A DNA stretch of 64,000 nucleotides from Scytalidium lignicola (lineage: Eukaryota > Ascomycota > Leotiomycetes), in contig NCSJ02000018.1 in the NCBI GenBank assembly GCA_002812745.2, positions 186,001-250,000 on the forward strand, read 5' to 3'. The notes under the pieces are model-generated. The model searched no databases. It saw nothing but the letters and a program-made list of their open reading frames with translations, and had not been told where the DNA came from. The position numbers and the translations under genes were made by a program. Positions 25,261 through 37,029 of this stretch are shown here, in pieces (position 1 is the stretch's first letter; each line of letters begins with the position of its first letter).

Positions 25261-26763
25261 CAGTAACCGGTACTGAAGCACGTGTGGAGTGACAAGATAC
25301 GACAGATGTCCTTTTATCTCTCGTACGTAAGTCCTTTTTTCTCTATCTTGTACTTTTCACTCCACTTCAAAGGAAGAACGAAGGGAGATTATTCATACCA
25401 AAGGCTCACAAGCTACTGGAATCCCGCAAGTGGAGTTGGGGAACAAAAAAGAGAGCCGCAATAAAACGAGTAATTCTTGCGCCCCGAAAGGTATAAGTTA
25501 AGGCCAAGCAATTAATATACAACGGCTATGCGAGAAGATGGAGAAGGTAGTAGTGATGATCTATCTTTCTTTCTTTCTTTTCTATTTCCCGTTCTCTCAA
25601 CACCTGAAATTATGTCTATCTCTCTCTCTTTTTTCTCCACTCTTTCCGTCTATCAAAGAAATGATTGATGGATAGATTAAAAGACAGGGCAAAAATCCTC
25701 CCGCCCCAGCGGATGCAAGATGCAAAATGCAAAATGCAGAGCGGGNAAAAAAAAATAGGATAACCCAGCACATACACACACTTAATACAACACATATACG
25801 CACAAACACAATACCTGCTTTCCGGTTTCCGTGTCCTCTTTTCCCCGGTAGGCGGCCGGGACAGGGCAGGGGCAGCTTTTCATGGGCTTTTCTGGAATGG
25901 CAGCTCAGTTCAGTTCAATCTTCTCACCCTGCTTGACTCGCTAGCATGCACCTCTCCCTTCGTCCCGACCCTCCCTCCCGACCCTTCTTCCCCTCTTCTT
26001 TCTTTGTGTGTGTGTGTGCGTGTGTGTGCGTGTGTGTCGGTTGCCGCCGATCCAAAAGAAATATTTTTGAACAAGCCATGCAGAGTGTTTTGCATTAAGT
26101 CTATTCCTCCGGGAAAGGCGGGTTCGTTTTTTTTTTTTCGTTGTAGCATCGTGGGGTTGCAGAGAGGAGCGGGAACAAGGTTACGTCAGGATACATAGTT
26201 AAGGTGGTATTTTTGTTCGTCGTGGTGGTGGTGGTAGTGGTGCCAGTAGTGGGATGGGGAGATGAAAGCACTTTAGCTGGGCGAAAATGTGCGAGTTCGG
26301 AGCTGCGATTTAGCACTTGCGACCCTTTTAATCGCTTTCTTCGCCTCTCCTTTATTTTATCTTTTTGGTTTATTATATATGAAGATAAGATAGTAGGATG
26401 AGATGGTCGATTTCGGTCGAAAACGTATCATCTATCTCTACCTGAAGTCAGAATATTTCTTTCTTTGGTTGTAGCTGCTTGATCTGGCTACTTTTCTCTC
26501 TCCTGTAACGACCTAAGAAATATTCTCTGTCTAGAAGCCCAATTAATACTATATCATCAGGTATTCAAACTTGAAATATTTTACAACTTAATTAATTACA
26601 ATGCGATGGAATTCTTAGTTTCATATCACACTGGATGATGAGATTATGCTTTATCGTTTCTTAGATTTCAAGACTAAGATGTTAAGAGTATACTATCTCA
26701 AGTGCTTTTTATTTTATAATTTTTCTTTCTTGCTTGCTTACTTACATGCTTACTTGCTTGTCG

Positions 26764-26800
26764 ATGTATGTATGTATGTATGTATGTATGTATGTATAGA
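26764..26800. repeat. Tetranucleotide microsatellite (GTAT)n
   Basis: About eight tandem GTAT units within an A+T-rich stretch; preceded by CTTG/CTTA tetramers at about 26728-26760. Confidence 0.9.
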
Positions 26801-27875
26801 AACGTTGACGTTCTCCAAGACCAAAAGATGGGTCATGCCATTGTTTTGTTGCTCAGATGGAAGTAGAAGCAATGGCTTTTTCGGGAGGATATACTCCATA
26901 CGAGATGTGGGTGTGATATCTGATAATACTCTAAGCAATTATACCATCTGGCGGAATGAACGGAGGGTACGGAAGACGAGGTGCAACATTGGGAATTTTG
27001 ACTCCTTTTCCAGTGGGTTCATACTAGTATGTTTGCACACAAGTTGTTTTTATGTACGTTACCACGCCTCGAGGAACAATAGGTTTCGTTCAAGTGACAT
27101 GTACTTTACTTTTGATAATTTGGATGCCCTTCAAAGTCCGTAAGAAATGAACTTCCTTATCAAATCTTACATCTGCACATAGACGAGGTAAACATTTATG
27201 CAACGGAGGGTCAATAATATTCATCCAATTCAAGATGAGATGTAAAAATCAAAGATACATAGAAAGATTAACTTGGAGATTGATATTGTCACCAGTTTAG
27301 GAGTAGCTGCCACCAGCTCAACCCGTTCTGATTCGTATCCTAGACATGAAGCTCTTCCTCCTTAATTCCGCCCAAATAATAATTGATACTTCCAAAGCTT
27401 TACCTACCCGACAGGTGATAAAAGTAGAAAAATAAGAAGTCAAACATTGTTTTGATTATGACATTATCGCCTCTCTTTCTACTATAACTTGATCTAGGCC
27501 TTACTCTGTCCTTAAAAGCTAGTTAGGTTCATCAAGATCACTTTGGAATAAGATAATAATAATAAAAAGGCAAACATCGATTCTTCTTACAAAGCATAAA
27601 ATCTACTAAGAACCAGTCCATAAATCCTGATACAGAATTGAAAACGCTTATATATAAAACGTATACTTTTATATAATTCGCAGAAGGATATTACCTCTCC
27701 ATCCGCTAAAATCTATATCCCAAACCAAAGAGAAACACCCAAAAAGGGAGATACTTAAAAGTCCCCCTCCCTCATATAAATAGCTTAGCTAATTTAATAG
27801 CTAACAGAAAACAATTGATTTTTTTGTGGTAAAAAAAAGAAAAGGAAAAACTTTAGTGCTCTCCTCAAAATTTAT

Positions 27876-30005
27876 CTATCTCCCCGGTGGCGGCCTCGGC
27901 CCAACAANTCTGTCTTCTCCCAGCTCCAATCCCCTGAGTCCCCCTATTCTNGAGTATCACCACCTGTATACCCCGTCCACTGGTTGACATCCCACTTCCC
28001 TCCAACCCCACCACCAATTCCATCAACGCCATTCCCGCTGCTGACCTTGCTCCGTGTTTCTATTTGCGCCTCCTCCCATTCTCTCTGCCTCTGTCTCTCT
28101 AGCTCCATCTCGCGCTCAAGTAAGGATTTCGACGCCCATCCTCCAGCCTTAGTCTTAGTCTGAGAGTTGAGGCGACGCCGGTCTTCGGTGTCCCGTTCAG
28201 CGGTGCTGTCGAAGCCGCCGAGCTCGCTGGAGTAGGTTACATTGGGCTGCACCGGTTTAGGAGCAGCGTTGGAAGAGAGGAAGCGGTCCGTGCGATTTAA
28301 ATTGTTAGATGTCACTGAACTACTAACTGGAGCTGCTGCCTTTGATGATGCGTATACAACAGGATCAGGTAAAGGTCTCGGGGATGATATTGGCATCGGC
28401 TCTGGGAGGGGCCGGGGCGGCATTGCTGGTGCCTGTGTGGGTACCGGAAGAGGACGTGGAGGTTTTGCAGGTGGTGAATCTAGTTCAGCAGGAGCGCTCT
28501 CGGAGGCCCACTGCTTTTGAAGGTATTCTCTCTCTTGCTCTCTCCAGACTTCATCACTGTCCTTCCGGGCTGGTAATCTAGGTCGACTGCGTGATCGCGA
28601 GCGAGACTTCTTGGTCTCTTCCTTCATGCGGTTGGTGAGATCATGAGCTTCTAGCTCTTCTCGAGCTTGTGAATTCGCCTGCGCCTGGCGCTCGCGCTCA
28701 TATTGACGTTCCCTCTCACGAGCTTCAGCAAGCTCATGTTCTAACTCCTTGATTCGTTGGTTTTCCGGAAGCTTGCTATTGGGGCTTGCGTTTGGTGAAA
28801 TGCCGTGCTCTGCTCGATATTGACTTAGGAATTGTCCCTGTAGTCTGATCTCACTGTTGCTTCTGAGCCTGTTGCGTTCTTCACGTAGTCGGGCTTCAGC
28901 TTCCTCATCCTCCTTTCGCCTTCTTTCCTCCTCTAATTTCCACTGCCTCTCTTCTTCTTCCCACTTGCGCTTCTCTTCATCCCGTCTCTGCTTTTCCTGT
29001 TCTCTAAGCTTTCTAGTCTCTTCCTCCCATCTCCTTTCTTCTTCAAGTCGAGACCGCTCTTCTTCTGCTTCTAGTTCTAGGCGTTTTCGGAGTTCCTCCT
29101 CCTGGGCCGCTTGTTTTAGCCTTTCCTCCTCTTCCTTCCTCTTCTTCTCCTTCTCTGCTAGAGAAGGTACGTGTGGTCCTGCAGTTGTGATTTGTCTCCT
29201 AGCACCAAACGCCACGCCCATATTTCCTTGACTCGCACCACCCATATAGCCATATTGAGAAATATTCCACGCAGGAGCAGTCGAAATCTCATCGGATCTC
29301 TTACTCCAGCTACTGACGCCAGAGGGTGAAAGCTGCGTCTTTGCCGGACTCCATCTCCCACCATTAGACTCTCCCGTACGTGTGGGCGTAACCGATGCCC
29401 CGGGTTTGTAGCCCGAAGATGTATTGCTAGCATTGGAGAACCCTCGTCCGCGGCTTCCGTAACCCCCAGTAACTCCGGTATCTTGCGGGCTCATAACTCC
29501 AGATCGTGGTTTTGCGCCAATGGCATTAGGAAATCGCGAAGGCTGAAGATTATGCGCAGCTCTGCTGAATGCACCGATACATTGAACGACTTGCGCCGGA
29601 TCCTTGGCTTCGTACAGATCGACCGTGAGGAAGACGTCATGGGGTTGGAGGTTTAGGGGAGGGCTTTGACATGCTCTTAAGAACAGAGCTATGTTTTCCA
29701 TCTGAACGAATGGCATCACTGCTTTCTGTTTGAATTTAAGGGGAGTTGGCAATGCAAGATTGGCCAGTCTGGAAAGGAGCAATATCAAGAGATTAGTAAA
29801 GTACGTAAAGAACAAAGATGAATATTATCACAACATACTTGCACAATGCAACACCATCCTTGAGCGCATCTAGAATGTCTCCGGGAGGCAATTTCTCTCC
29901 TAATGCTTCCTCAATGAAAGTCCGGACTTCATTTGCGGCCTGGGGAGTATATCTCTCCANGCGCAACTTGCGCATATCCTTATCTAAGGAAGTTACAGAA
30001 GCCAT
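27876..30005 (-). CDS. Calponin-homology (transgelin/Scp1-like) actin-binding protein with long coiled-coil tail; 3' end broken by Ns
   Basis: Exon 1 is 29839-30005 and exon 2 begins at 29768; the 70 nt intron interrupts the CH domain. The domain (residues about 1-115) shows the Scp1-like opening DKDMRKL, LKDGVALCK, FVQMENIALFL and VDLYEAKDPAQV. A calponin-type repeat follows (GYMGGASQGNMGV, then FGARRQ), an actin-binding element. Next is a long Glu/Arg/Lys-rich coiled coil, then Pro-rich segments (PPRPLP types). As written, exon 2 stops at 27944. If the Ns at 27951 and 27908 are inserted characters, the frame continues to 27876 with the ending GRRQIVGPRPPPGR, which looks like a genuine tail; the coordinate given assumes this. 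The N at 29960 instead stands for a real base (Leu/Met/Val codon). ATG 30005 is chosen because it starts the CH homology; an in-frame ATG at 30035 is possible. The protein probably bundles or cross-links actin filaments. Confidence 0.88.
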
Positions 30006-31107
30006 GGTTAAACCAACGGTAAGGGTGGGAGGCAATCAGTTGTACCTGCCTTCAAAAAGGGCACAACAAGGAAATATGTTTGAATTTCGCGGCCTTGGAC
30101 GGATATATTTCAACTCACGGGAAATTGCATCTAACAATGCGACATGCGCGAAGGGTTGCGTGGCTAGGCTGTCTCGTTGGAGGGCGGGGGTGATTGCCCC
30201 AGGCAACGATGACAACATAGGCGTAGACAGCAGTTCAACGTTACAAAGAGCACGTGGACTCGTGCCACTGGATTGTACCAGATTTACAAAAGTTGCACAG
30301 GCTCAGAGGCCTCGTATAGAGTTGTAAAATAACTTACTTTATAATAACCTGACTTGTTTTGAACCTAAATCATATGCTTCCTAATTAGCCAATAACATGG
30401 AAAATAGCACGTGACCAACTCTCCTCTGGGCCCCTTCNTTTTTTAAGAGTCTCAAAACCAGCTATTCTTTGATTTCTCAAGCCTCATGAGGAGAGTCTAA
30501 CCATAAGATAGTTCACGTCAGAACAAAGAGCACAGGAATGTGTATATATATGTATTTAGAGAAAAGGTCAACCCCCCAAGTTAACCAATCTAGTATTATT
30601 TACCATAAGAACCGAACATACTCAAAACTCCCTACTCTCAGATAATCTTATATAAACCAGCTATTTCCAACCTTCACTAAAGGAGATGAGAAAAAGAATG
30701 GAAAAGTACAAACAAAAAGTAAAAGGAGAAGAGAATTTATTCTCCTATCAAAAACTCCCGCTAAAGAAACAGCAAAGAATTTTCAGGGGTATCCGGTGTT
30801 CCATACATAATATATATCCATATTCCACATCGGTATCAAGCATCAAGCATCAAATATCAATTAAACCCCAAAAATTCCCCCCTGTGGTATCTCATCTGCC
30901 CCTCCTCCGCCTCCTATGCGTTTCATTTCATTTCATTCATTTATTCATTCATTCGAGTCATTATATCGGGAAACAACCAAGGAAAACAAAGCGAAAATAC
31001 AAGGGCCCATCGTATCATCATGAATTAAGCATAAGATAACTCCAATTCCTCACCAGAACCTTTTATTTCTTTCGGTTCTTGTCAATTCATGTGGGTATCC
31101 AAACTCC
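30006..31107. other. Intergenic, no gene seen
   Basis: This separates the start of the CH-domain gene from the 3' end of the BTB gene. It is A+T-rich in its centre (30350-30700), has an N at 30438 and an ATTC-rich simple repeat at about 30923-30957. No coding frame can be supported. Confidence 0.5.
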
Positions 31108-32718
31108 TTACACATCCCACGGGAAGTCTCTGTCATCGACTCTCGTGCAGGTCAGATACCCGACGTTAACGCCTTCGCCCAGTAGTCCACTCCTCATGAG
31201 TGGGCGAACGATTTCCCGGGCCATGACCTTCAAATCGTCCAGGCGTCTCTCGAACTTCTTCAACGACTCGCGAGAGTAGAGTTCGGGGTTAAGCTTGAGG
31301 AAGCGTTTGCAGTCATCGTGAGTGAGGTAAGTCGATGAAGAGGCACCAATGAGGCGATAAACGTAACCGAGATTTGCCGTTGCTGGTGTAGCTTGGTAAG
31401 GCGGTGGTGGTCCGGATTGTGCCAGCTGGAGAGCTGTGGTACGGTTATCATTGACATCCTGCCGTGACAGGGAACTAGTCCGGGAGTGAACCCGGGGATT
31501 GTCTCCCGCAACGCTTTGCGTCCTATGGTGCCCGTGTCCGGATCGAGGCGGCGGAACAGGCTGTGCTGGTGGCGGAGAGGTGTTTTCAGCAAGCCATTGC
31601 CTGAAGAAGGATACAGCAAGCCAGTCGATGAATGAATTATGTGGTGTTACTCTCTCTCCTCGCGAAGTTGTCAGCGACAATCGGAAGAGCTTTCCCTCGA
31701 TCTTGGCAACCATCTCTCCAAGATCCTCGACCTTGTCTTCAATGATATCCAGGACACTATCGGGTAACTGATGACGGATCTGTCTCTCGCTGATCGGCCA
31801 CGCACCAACCACATGTACGAGAGCCTCCTGGAAAATCATCTTCGACTGTGCAAGGTATCCGAGCTTAAGGTATGAGGAGGGGTACTTGGCGATCTGTTTC
31901 CAGAGTCGCGAATTGAACTGCAAGAGGTGGTGATCAATGCGTGGCCCAACCACGGCGAGCGCATCATAGAGATCGGCGAGTGTCAAGAGCGACTTGCATT
32001 GTATGTAGGCGGTTGCGATATCAATCGCATCGAGATGTGGTGGGTAGTTGTAGAATATACGGAAGAGGTTGTCATAATCGTTCAAAAGATCTCGATCTTC
32101 ATGATTTATTGGAGCAGGTGTTTGAGGTGTATGAATTGTAGGTGCGGAGAGTGAGAGATTGGCAACGGAGCGGAAGAAGGATGTGTTCGAAGTAGGTGGT
32201 TTATTGCGTACAGGAGGTGGTCGAGGATCGTTGGCTCCGAACAGCGAAACCGTAGTGTCTTCTTTCTGAACCAGCATGGGAATATCGTCACTACTCGCCC
32301 CGGGATCAAGTTCGTATCGCCACCTTCTCTTCGCATCCTTCTTTGCCGTTATTGCAGTATTCTCACTTCCACTTCCGCTGTCCTCTCCAATCCTAGCCAG
32401 TTGTCCCTGATTACTACTCTCAGCAGCGGCCAGGCCTTCTTCTCTTCGCGACCACTCTTGACTTGTACTCGCTTCGAAGAAGCCTGAGCACTGGGTGAGG
32501 ATCAACCGATGTAGAAGGTAGCGATTTGTCTGCGACCCAGCCTTGATGATAATCTCGACATCACCCGTGTGCGAGAAGACGGGAAATTCATTCTGCGGCG
32601 TATAGGAGGACCCTCCAGTGTGGGAGCGACCATGTCGTCGGGCTCGTGAGGAACCGCTCGAAATGACGGATGATGCGCCTCGCCGGACGAGGCTGTGGGA
32701 ATCGGGGTGCGACACCAT
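31108..32718 (-). CDS. BTB/POZ-domain protein, fungal, unknown function
   Basis: A single exon encodes 536 residues. A BTB/POZ-like core starts at about residue 44 (VFSHTGDVEIIIK, then YLLHRLILTQCSGFFEAS), is interrupted by a roughly 125-residue low-complexity insertion, and resumes at about 214-270 with the helical part (LFRIFYNYP, then IATAYIQCKSLLTLADLYDAL). The C-terminal half is helical with another Pro/Ser/His-rich linker (about 385-450) and a conserved-looking end (YLTHDDCKRFLKLNPELY, then DFPWDV). BTB domains mediate dimerisation or Cullin-3 recruitment. No zinc finger, kelch or BACK repeat is evident, so the partner is unknown. The gene start is the first in-frame ATG; the upstream side is CT-rich on its sense strand. 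Confidence 0.88.
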   Translation of the reverse strand: MVSHPDSHSLVRRGASSVISSGSSRARRHGRSHTGGSSYTPQNEFPVFSHTGDVEIIIKAGSQTNRYLLHRLILTQCSGFFEASTSQEWSRREEGLAAAESSNQGQLARIGEDSGSGSENTAITAKKDAKRRWRYELDPGASSDDIPMLVQKEDTTVSLFGANDPRPPPVRNKPPTSNTSFFRSVANLSLSAPTIHTPQTPAPINHEDRDLLNDYDNLFRIFYNYPPHLDAIDIATAYIQCKSLLTLADLYDALAVVGPRIDHHLLQFNSRLWKQIAKYPSSYLKLGYLAQSKMIFQEALVHVVGAWPISERQIRHQLPDSVLDIIEDKVEDLGEMVAKIEGKLFRLSLTTSRGERVTPHNSFIDWLAVSFFRQWLAENTSPPPAQPVPPPRSGHGHHRTQSVAGDNPRVHSRTSSLSRQDVNDNRTTALQLAQSGPPPPYQATPATANLGYVYRLIGASSSTYLTHDDCKRFLKLNPELYSRESLKKFERRLDDLKVMAREIVRPLMRSGLLGEGVNVGYLTCTRVDDRDFPWDV

Positions 32719-33923
32719 GGTTTATTTGTTTATGCGGATGCAGGCCGGCACCTATCTGAATTCAAGAGAGAACACCACAAATGTCAGTTTTCTTCTTTTT
32801 TTGCCTTTTGATGAAGCTTTTATTTCGAAAGAAAATAATCTCCTCACCTTCTCGTATCCCAATTTCTTACCATCTATGCACACAGTCGAAGGGAGGGAGG
32901 GAGAGGTAAGGGAGGAGAGATTGCAGAAGGGGGAGATCTCGCGATATACTTTGTTGTTGCTATTCAACCTATCGAAAACTGACCTATTACCCCTCTCCGC
33001 ACTCTCCACCAACGAAACGCGGGACCAGGATTGGGCGGCCGAGTTTTGACACTCGCCACCAAGGGAGAGGAAATAAAGGAACACCAAACAATCAATCAAT
33101 CAATTAATTTCTCNTTTTTTTTGCGAATCTACGCGTCAAAGAAGGAAGGAAAGCTGAGGACGAGAGAGAATGTGCACACCAAAAGAAAAGCATTGGGTTT
33201 GAAGCAACAGCATTGTACAGAGACTGGAGCAGTCCAGCGGTTTTCGTTGGCTTAGCCGCTTTCGTTTTCTTGCGAAAGCTGCCTTGCCATACAAGCCAAG
33301 TACCGGCTGATAACTGCACGGTTCACATAAGCAAAGCCTCGCAAGAAGGTAACATACCTACTGGTGCTACCGTGACGATGACCTAGATATGGTATTGGGG
33401 CCATCCTAAGACAAATACAGCTAATAGGATATGAAATACCCAAACAGCTTGGTCCAAATGAAAGTGAAAAACTAGCCGAGCTGAGTTTTGTCGTGGTGGT
33501 GGCAAAAATTTATGAAGCCAGCGAATTAATGAAAATCAATGCCGAAGATACTGTATACGAACGGTCGCGTGTCAGCGAATCCTTATGCAGAGAGTCTCTC
33601 GCTCTGGTACGACAAGAAGAGAAGCAGGGATAAGGGCTAAGAAGAATAGACGGTTTTAGCTACTAGTTGTTGTTAACTCGCTCAATACGGTTAAGGTTTC
33701 TACTTGATGTTATTTTAGTATGTCGCGTACGGTATCACAATACAGTAATAATAAATGGTTTTTGTTTAATTTAAGCTGTTTTAAATAGTTTTAAACAGTT
33801 TTAAGTAATATTATTTTACAGCAATAAATATAAAGTTTCTAGGTAGAGATGAATCTTTAGTTCTTAAGCTGTGAGAGTACTTACAACAAGATTTCAAAGA
33901 AGAAACACAGTGTCTACTAAACC
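32719..33923. other. Intergenic; promoter of BTB gene and A+T-rich 3' flank of pseudogene
   Basis: No supported gene. An N lies at 33114. From about 33660 to 33900 the sequence is very A+T-rich with short near-repeats (GTTTTAAA-type words at about 33770-33810), consistent with degenerated, possibly RIP-affected, DNA around the adjacent pseudogene. Confidence 0.5.
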
Positions 33924-35549
33924 TCAATACGGCCATATTTTCTCATACAAAGCTTTCTGCTGCTCATATTCCCCCATATCTAATAACATCTCCTTAACGC
34001 ACTTATTGACAACTTGAGCTCGATCGTAATCTTCACGTAGAACCATGCCACCTACCGAAATCAGGTTTTGATTCTGAAGCAGGTGTAATACAGTCCCAAG
34101 CTCTTCTAGAAGCTCCATTTCCTCATTATGAAGCTCCAATTCGTGTTCCGTAAAGTCGATAGGACAAGTTTTTAAGTTCGGAGCAATATCTTTCCAATGA
34201 GCTGCAATGGATATCAATGCATGCCGAAAGGAGAAAACATCGTTCCGACTCCAGGCACCAGAAATAAGAGAAACAGGTCCCGTCAAAATAGAGCTGTGTG
34301 GCAAGTTGATGGCGGCCCAGCGCAGGGGTTTTTTGGTACGTGTGAGTCTTTGATAATGGTTGAAAATATCATCTTCTTGGCTTGAGTAATCAACTGTCTC
34401 GGAAATCTCGGACGGAGGTTCGTGCATTTGGTCGTAGCCACCAGGGGGTGGACGCATAGGTGGCACTTTGTTCTGGGAAAGTATTTCAGATACTGCCGTC
34501 GATTGCCAGTCAATAATGTGGGTGATCTTCTTCGTATCTGGGTCAACGAATATATTATCAAGGTGAAGATCTCGGTGGGAAAGCGTTTTGGAATATAACT
34601 CCTTCGGAACGGTAAATGATAGATATAAAACGAGAGAAAGGTATCGCTTCAAAAGGGAAATGTATTCATCCGGTTACTCAGGTGTATCTACCGGTCGACA
34701 ATAGTTCATACAGAGTGTTGCATAGGACTCGGTCCATCGTATTTTGTTCGTTCCCATAGCCATCACATAGTCGACTATGTTCCTCCCTTCTTGGGTTAGT
34801 GATATAATTATTCAAATTAATGAATTTAACTTACATGGACCGCGATCTAAAACCATTGCAGCTCTTTCGCCTTCCTAGAGTACTGCTTGGGTTAAGGGCC
34901 CAAGTGCAAACTTGTCTACAAAGGAAGGGTCGAATTCTATAGAAGAATTATCACTAGCGGAGAAGGTCCTCCCCACCATTGTTCATCGTTAAGAGGAATG
35001 CCTTATTGAACTGTCCTTCAACGCACTTTAGTACTTTTATACCTATAATGAGTGAGAAATTTTTAGCTGTTGTTCTGTTGCATCTTGGATCGACTTCATT
35101 AGTTAACTAAACAGTGATCTTACAAGATCTAGCTCCATTACCAGCAGAGTTAACCGCCACATCCAAGAGAGCGTCGAGGTTGAATCGGCGATAACGTACA
35201 GCAAGTTTCTCAGACTCGCCTGATCTAGAATACGGTAAGTTGCTGTGATTATATAGGAAGGAATTGTAATCATACAATCATCTGTACCGAGTGTACTGAT
35301 AAATCTCCTCTTCTGAGATTTCCGCTTCTGTTATGGATAAGTAATTGGTATGCAAAGGCTCTTGAAGGAATTCGTAATCTCACTTGAGCCATCCTCAGTC
35401 GCCTTTCGAAGCACGGGTGGCGGCGTAGTAAACATCATTCGAGAGCCCTGCTTCTGACTGCGTATGATATTTGGTTGTCGAACATCGCGGAGTAGAATAC
35501 CCTGCCCGTGTTGTTTGAGAGAATAAAAGCGCATATCTGTTCCAATCAT
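33924..35549 (-). pseudogene. APH/AIM9-like phosphotransferase pseudogene
   Basis: The family is the fungal aminoglycoside-phosphotransferase-like (Aim9-type) kinase fold. Five exon remnants with good GT..AG junctions can be followed on the minus strand: 35384-35549, 35288-35327, 35124-35224, 34835-35042 and 33924-34786. Conserved pieces appear in order: EEEIYQYTR, RYRRFNLDAL, GARSCIKVLKCVEGQFNKAFLLT, FALGPLTQA, MVLDRGPW, then the catalytic block LSHRDLHLDNIFVDP and IIDWQST. The gene is broken. Between FLLTMNNGG and the FALGPLT block roughly 80 residues expected in the family (the rest of the N-lobe) are missing. In-frame stops occur at 34875-34877 (TAG) and 34674-34676 (TAA), both explainable by C-to-T changes in Gln codons. 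The intact C-terminal frame from 34652 alone (242 aa) retains the catalytic loop but lacks the nucleotide-binding lobe. A functional product is unlikely. Confidence 0.82.
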
Positions 35550-37029
35550 GGGATGCTAAAGCAGTGAAAATCTGTAAGGTAAGTAGAATACCATTCAGGG
35601 TAAATAATTAAAGCTATATTTAAGTTTTATCAAGTAATATAAAAGCTAAAAAAAAAGAATGATAGAATAAAGATTTGCCCAGTAAACTGCAACACTGCAA
35701 CAACTATAATTATATTATTTGATTACTGTATTTTTAATAGATTCGGTAATGATTTCAATGATTAAATCGATTGTTATAAGTGCTCTTCTAGTACGGGACG
35801 AATAACTTAATGGCAATTTTATATCAACGCACGAAAGGGAAGCCAAAAATAACGCTGCTTTATTCAAGAGTGACATTTTTCGCTAACAAAAACCAGAGAA
35901 TCTTCACCGCAAGCTATTAAATCAGCGAGTCTTTATCTCCTAATCTGGGAGGCAGAATTGCTCGTTTGTATTCTGTTTCCCGCATCCCCCTTTGTACTGT
36001 ACCGGTACTCACGCTGTCACGGTACTGCGCTTACTTACGTATGGAGTAGTTACGTACAGAAGTAAGTTTGATAGGGGTAATAGAAACCACCTGCTTTTCA
36101 GTGAAGCTGATTGTAGGGGGGTCTGACGTTTGACTAGTTGCATGCCAATTAAGCAACTGTACTGTCACAGCTTTGCTAATAAACACCTCTCCTGTAAGAA
36201 AGAATGAAGACAGGAAGACATCGAATCCAATCAAAAGCTTCGGCTGCTCGGCTTTTCCTTCTCCCTCTTCCGTTTCTGGATAGGAAAGAGGCTGGAAATG
36301 ACTGGGGCCAGGGAGAAGGGAGAACGGCACAAAAGAGTCCCCCGGCTGTTGTGTGCGAAAGAGGGAAGAGAGGAGAGAAAGGAACCATTCAGAGTCGATG
36401 CTACAGACCAGGGGTTCGGTCAGCTGAGGGCTGATTTCGAGAAGAATGATTGGATGAGAGCAGGCCAGAAGTTGACCAATCATCGGGCCCAGCAGGCTCT
36501 TGTCAAAAGAAGACTTATGTGCTTGGCATTAAGGCTGCACAACAGGGATTTTTCGGGCTATGCGAAGTTTTATGCTGTGCTATGAAACCATAACCAACCT
36601 CCCTGCATAATTCTCGACTGCATCCCATCCCCCATCCCCCATTCACTGCTTCAATGCATTGGCTGCCACGGGGTTCTGTCATGTGTGGAAGTATGGGCGG
36701 TGAGGCAGAGGTTGGAACAATTATTGGGCGACATGAAACTTGTTGATATCGATGATCTATTGCTTCAGCCCAAAAGGTATCTAGGGCTCGCCCTTCTCGA
36801 GTTATGTACCCTTCTGAATTTCCATCTAATAATACATGTTCTCCAGTCCATCCCGCACGGTCAAAGCCCACCCACACCTACCTGCTCTCCTCCTCTGTTC
36901 GATACCCATTCGTATCCCAGAGTCCCAAAAGCCTACAAACTCCGTAAAAAGTAGCAAAATAAATATAGCAAATATACTTTTGGTAAAAAACATGCTAGAA
37001 GAAAAGGTTGTACGATATATGTTCGCACT
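35550..37029. other. Intergenic, A+T-rich then mixed, no gene seen
   Basis: 35550-35900 is A+T-rich and flanks the pseudogene. A GTACTGTACCGGTAC palindromic motif lies at about 35993-36009. The small frames at 36031-36483 and 36515-36877 on the minus strand overlap frames on the other strand and have no recognisable features. Confidence 0.5.

Larger units (their letters stand above)
12751..27875. other. 15 kb gene-free, repeat- and CT-rich region
   Basis: No frame above about 240 codons is present, and none of the longer ones has a recognisable domain, codon bias or splice continuation. The sequence has dense microsatellites, CT-rich tracts (for example 16640-16830), poly-T/poly-C/poly-A runs with adjacent Ns (13142, 13606, 13608, 13649, 14082, 14735, 15892, 16942, 17126, 22191, 22237, 25746) and repeated CTGTACAG/GTAC palindromes. 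The part right of about 26.4 kb changes to A+T-rich. The 5' leader and promoter of the phospholipase C gene lie at the left end. Non-coding RNA genes or genes with many tiny exons cannot be excluded. Confidence 0.6.

Noticed and set aside
26646..27143. 165-codon plus-strand frame, and a short Pro-rich minus-strand frame (about 26930-27030)
   Set aside because: The plus frame passes through a GTAT microsatellite; the minus frame is too short and stops on both sides.
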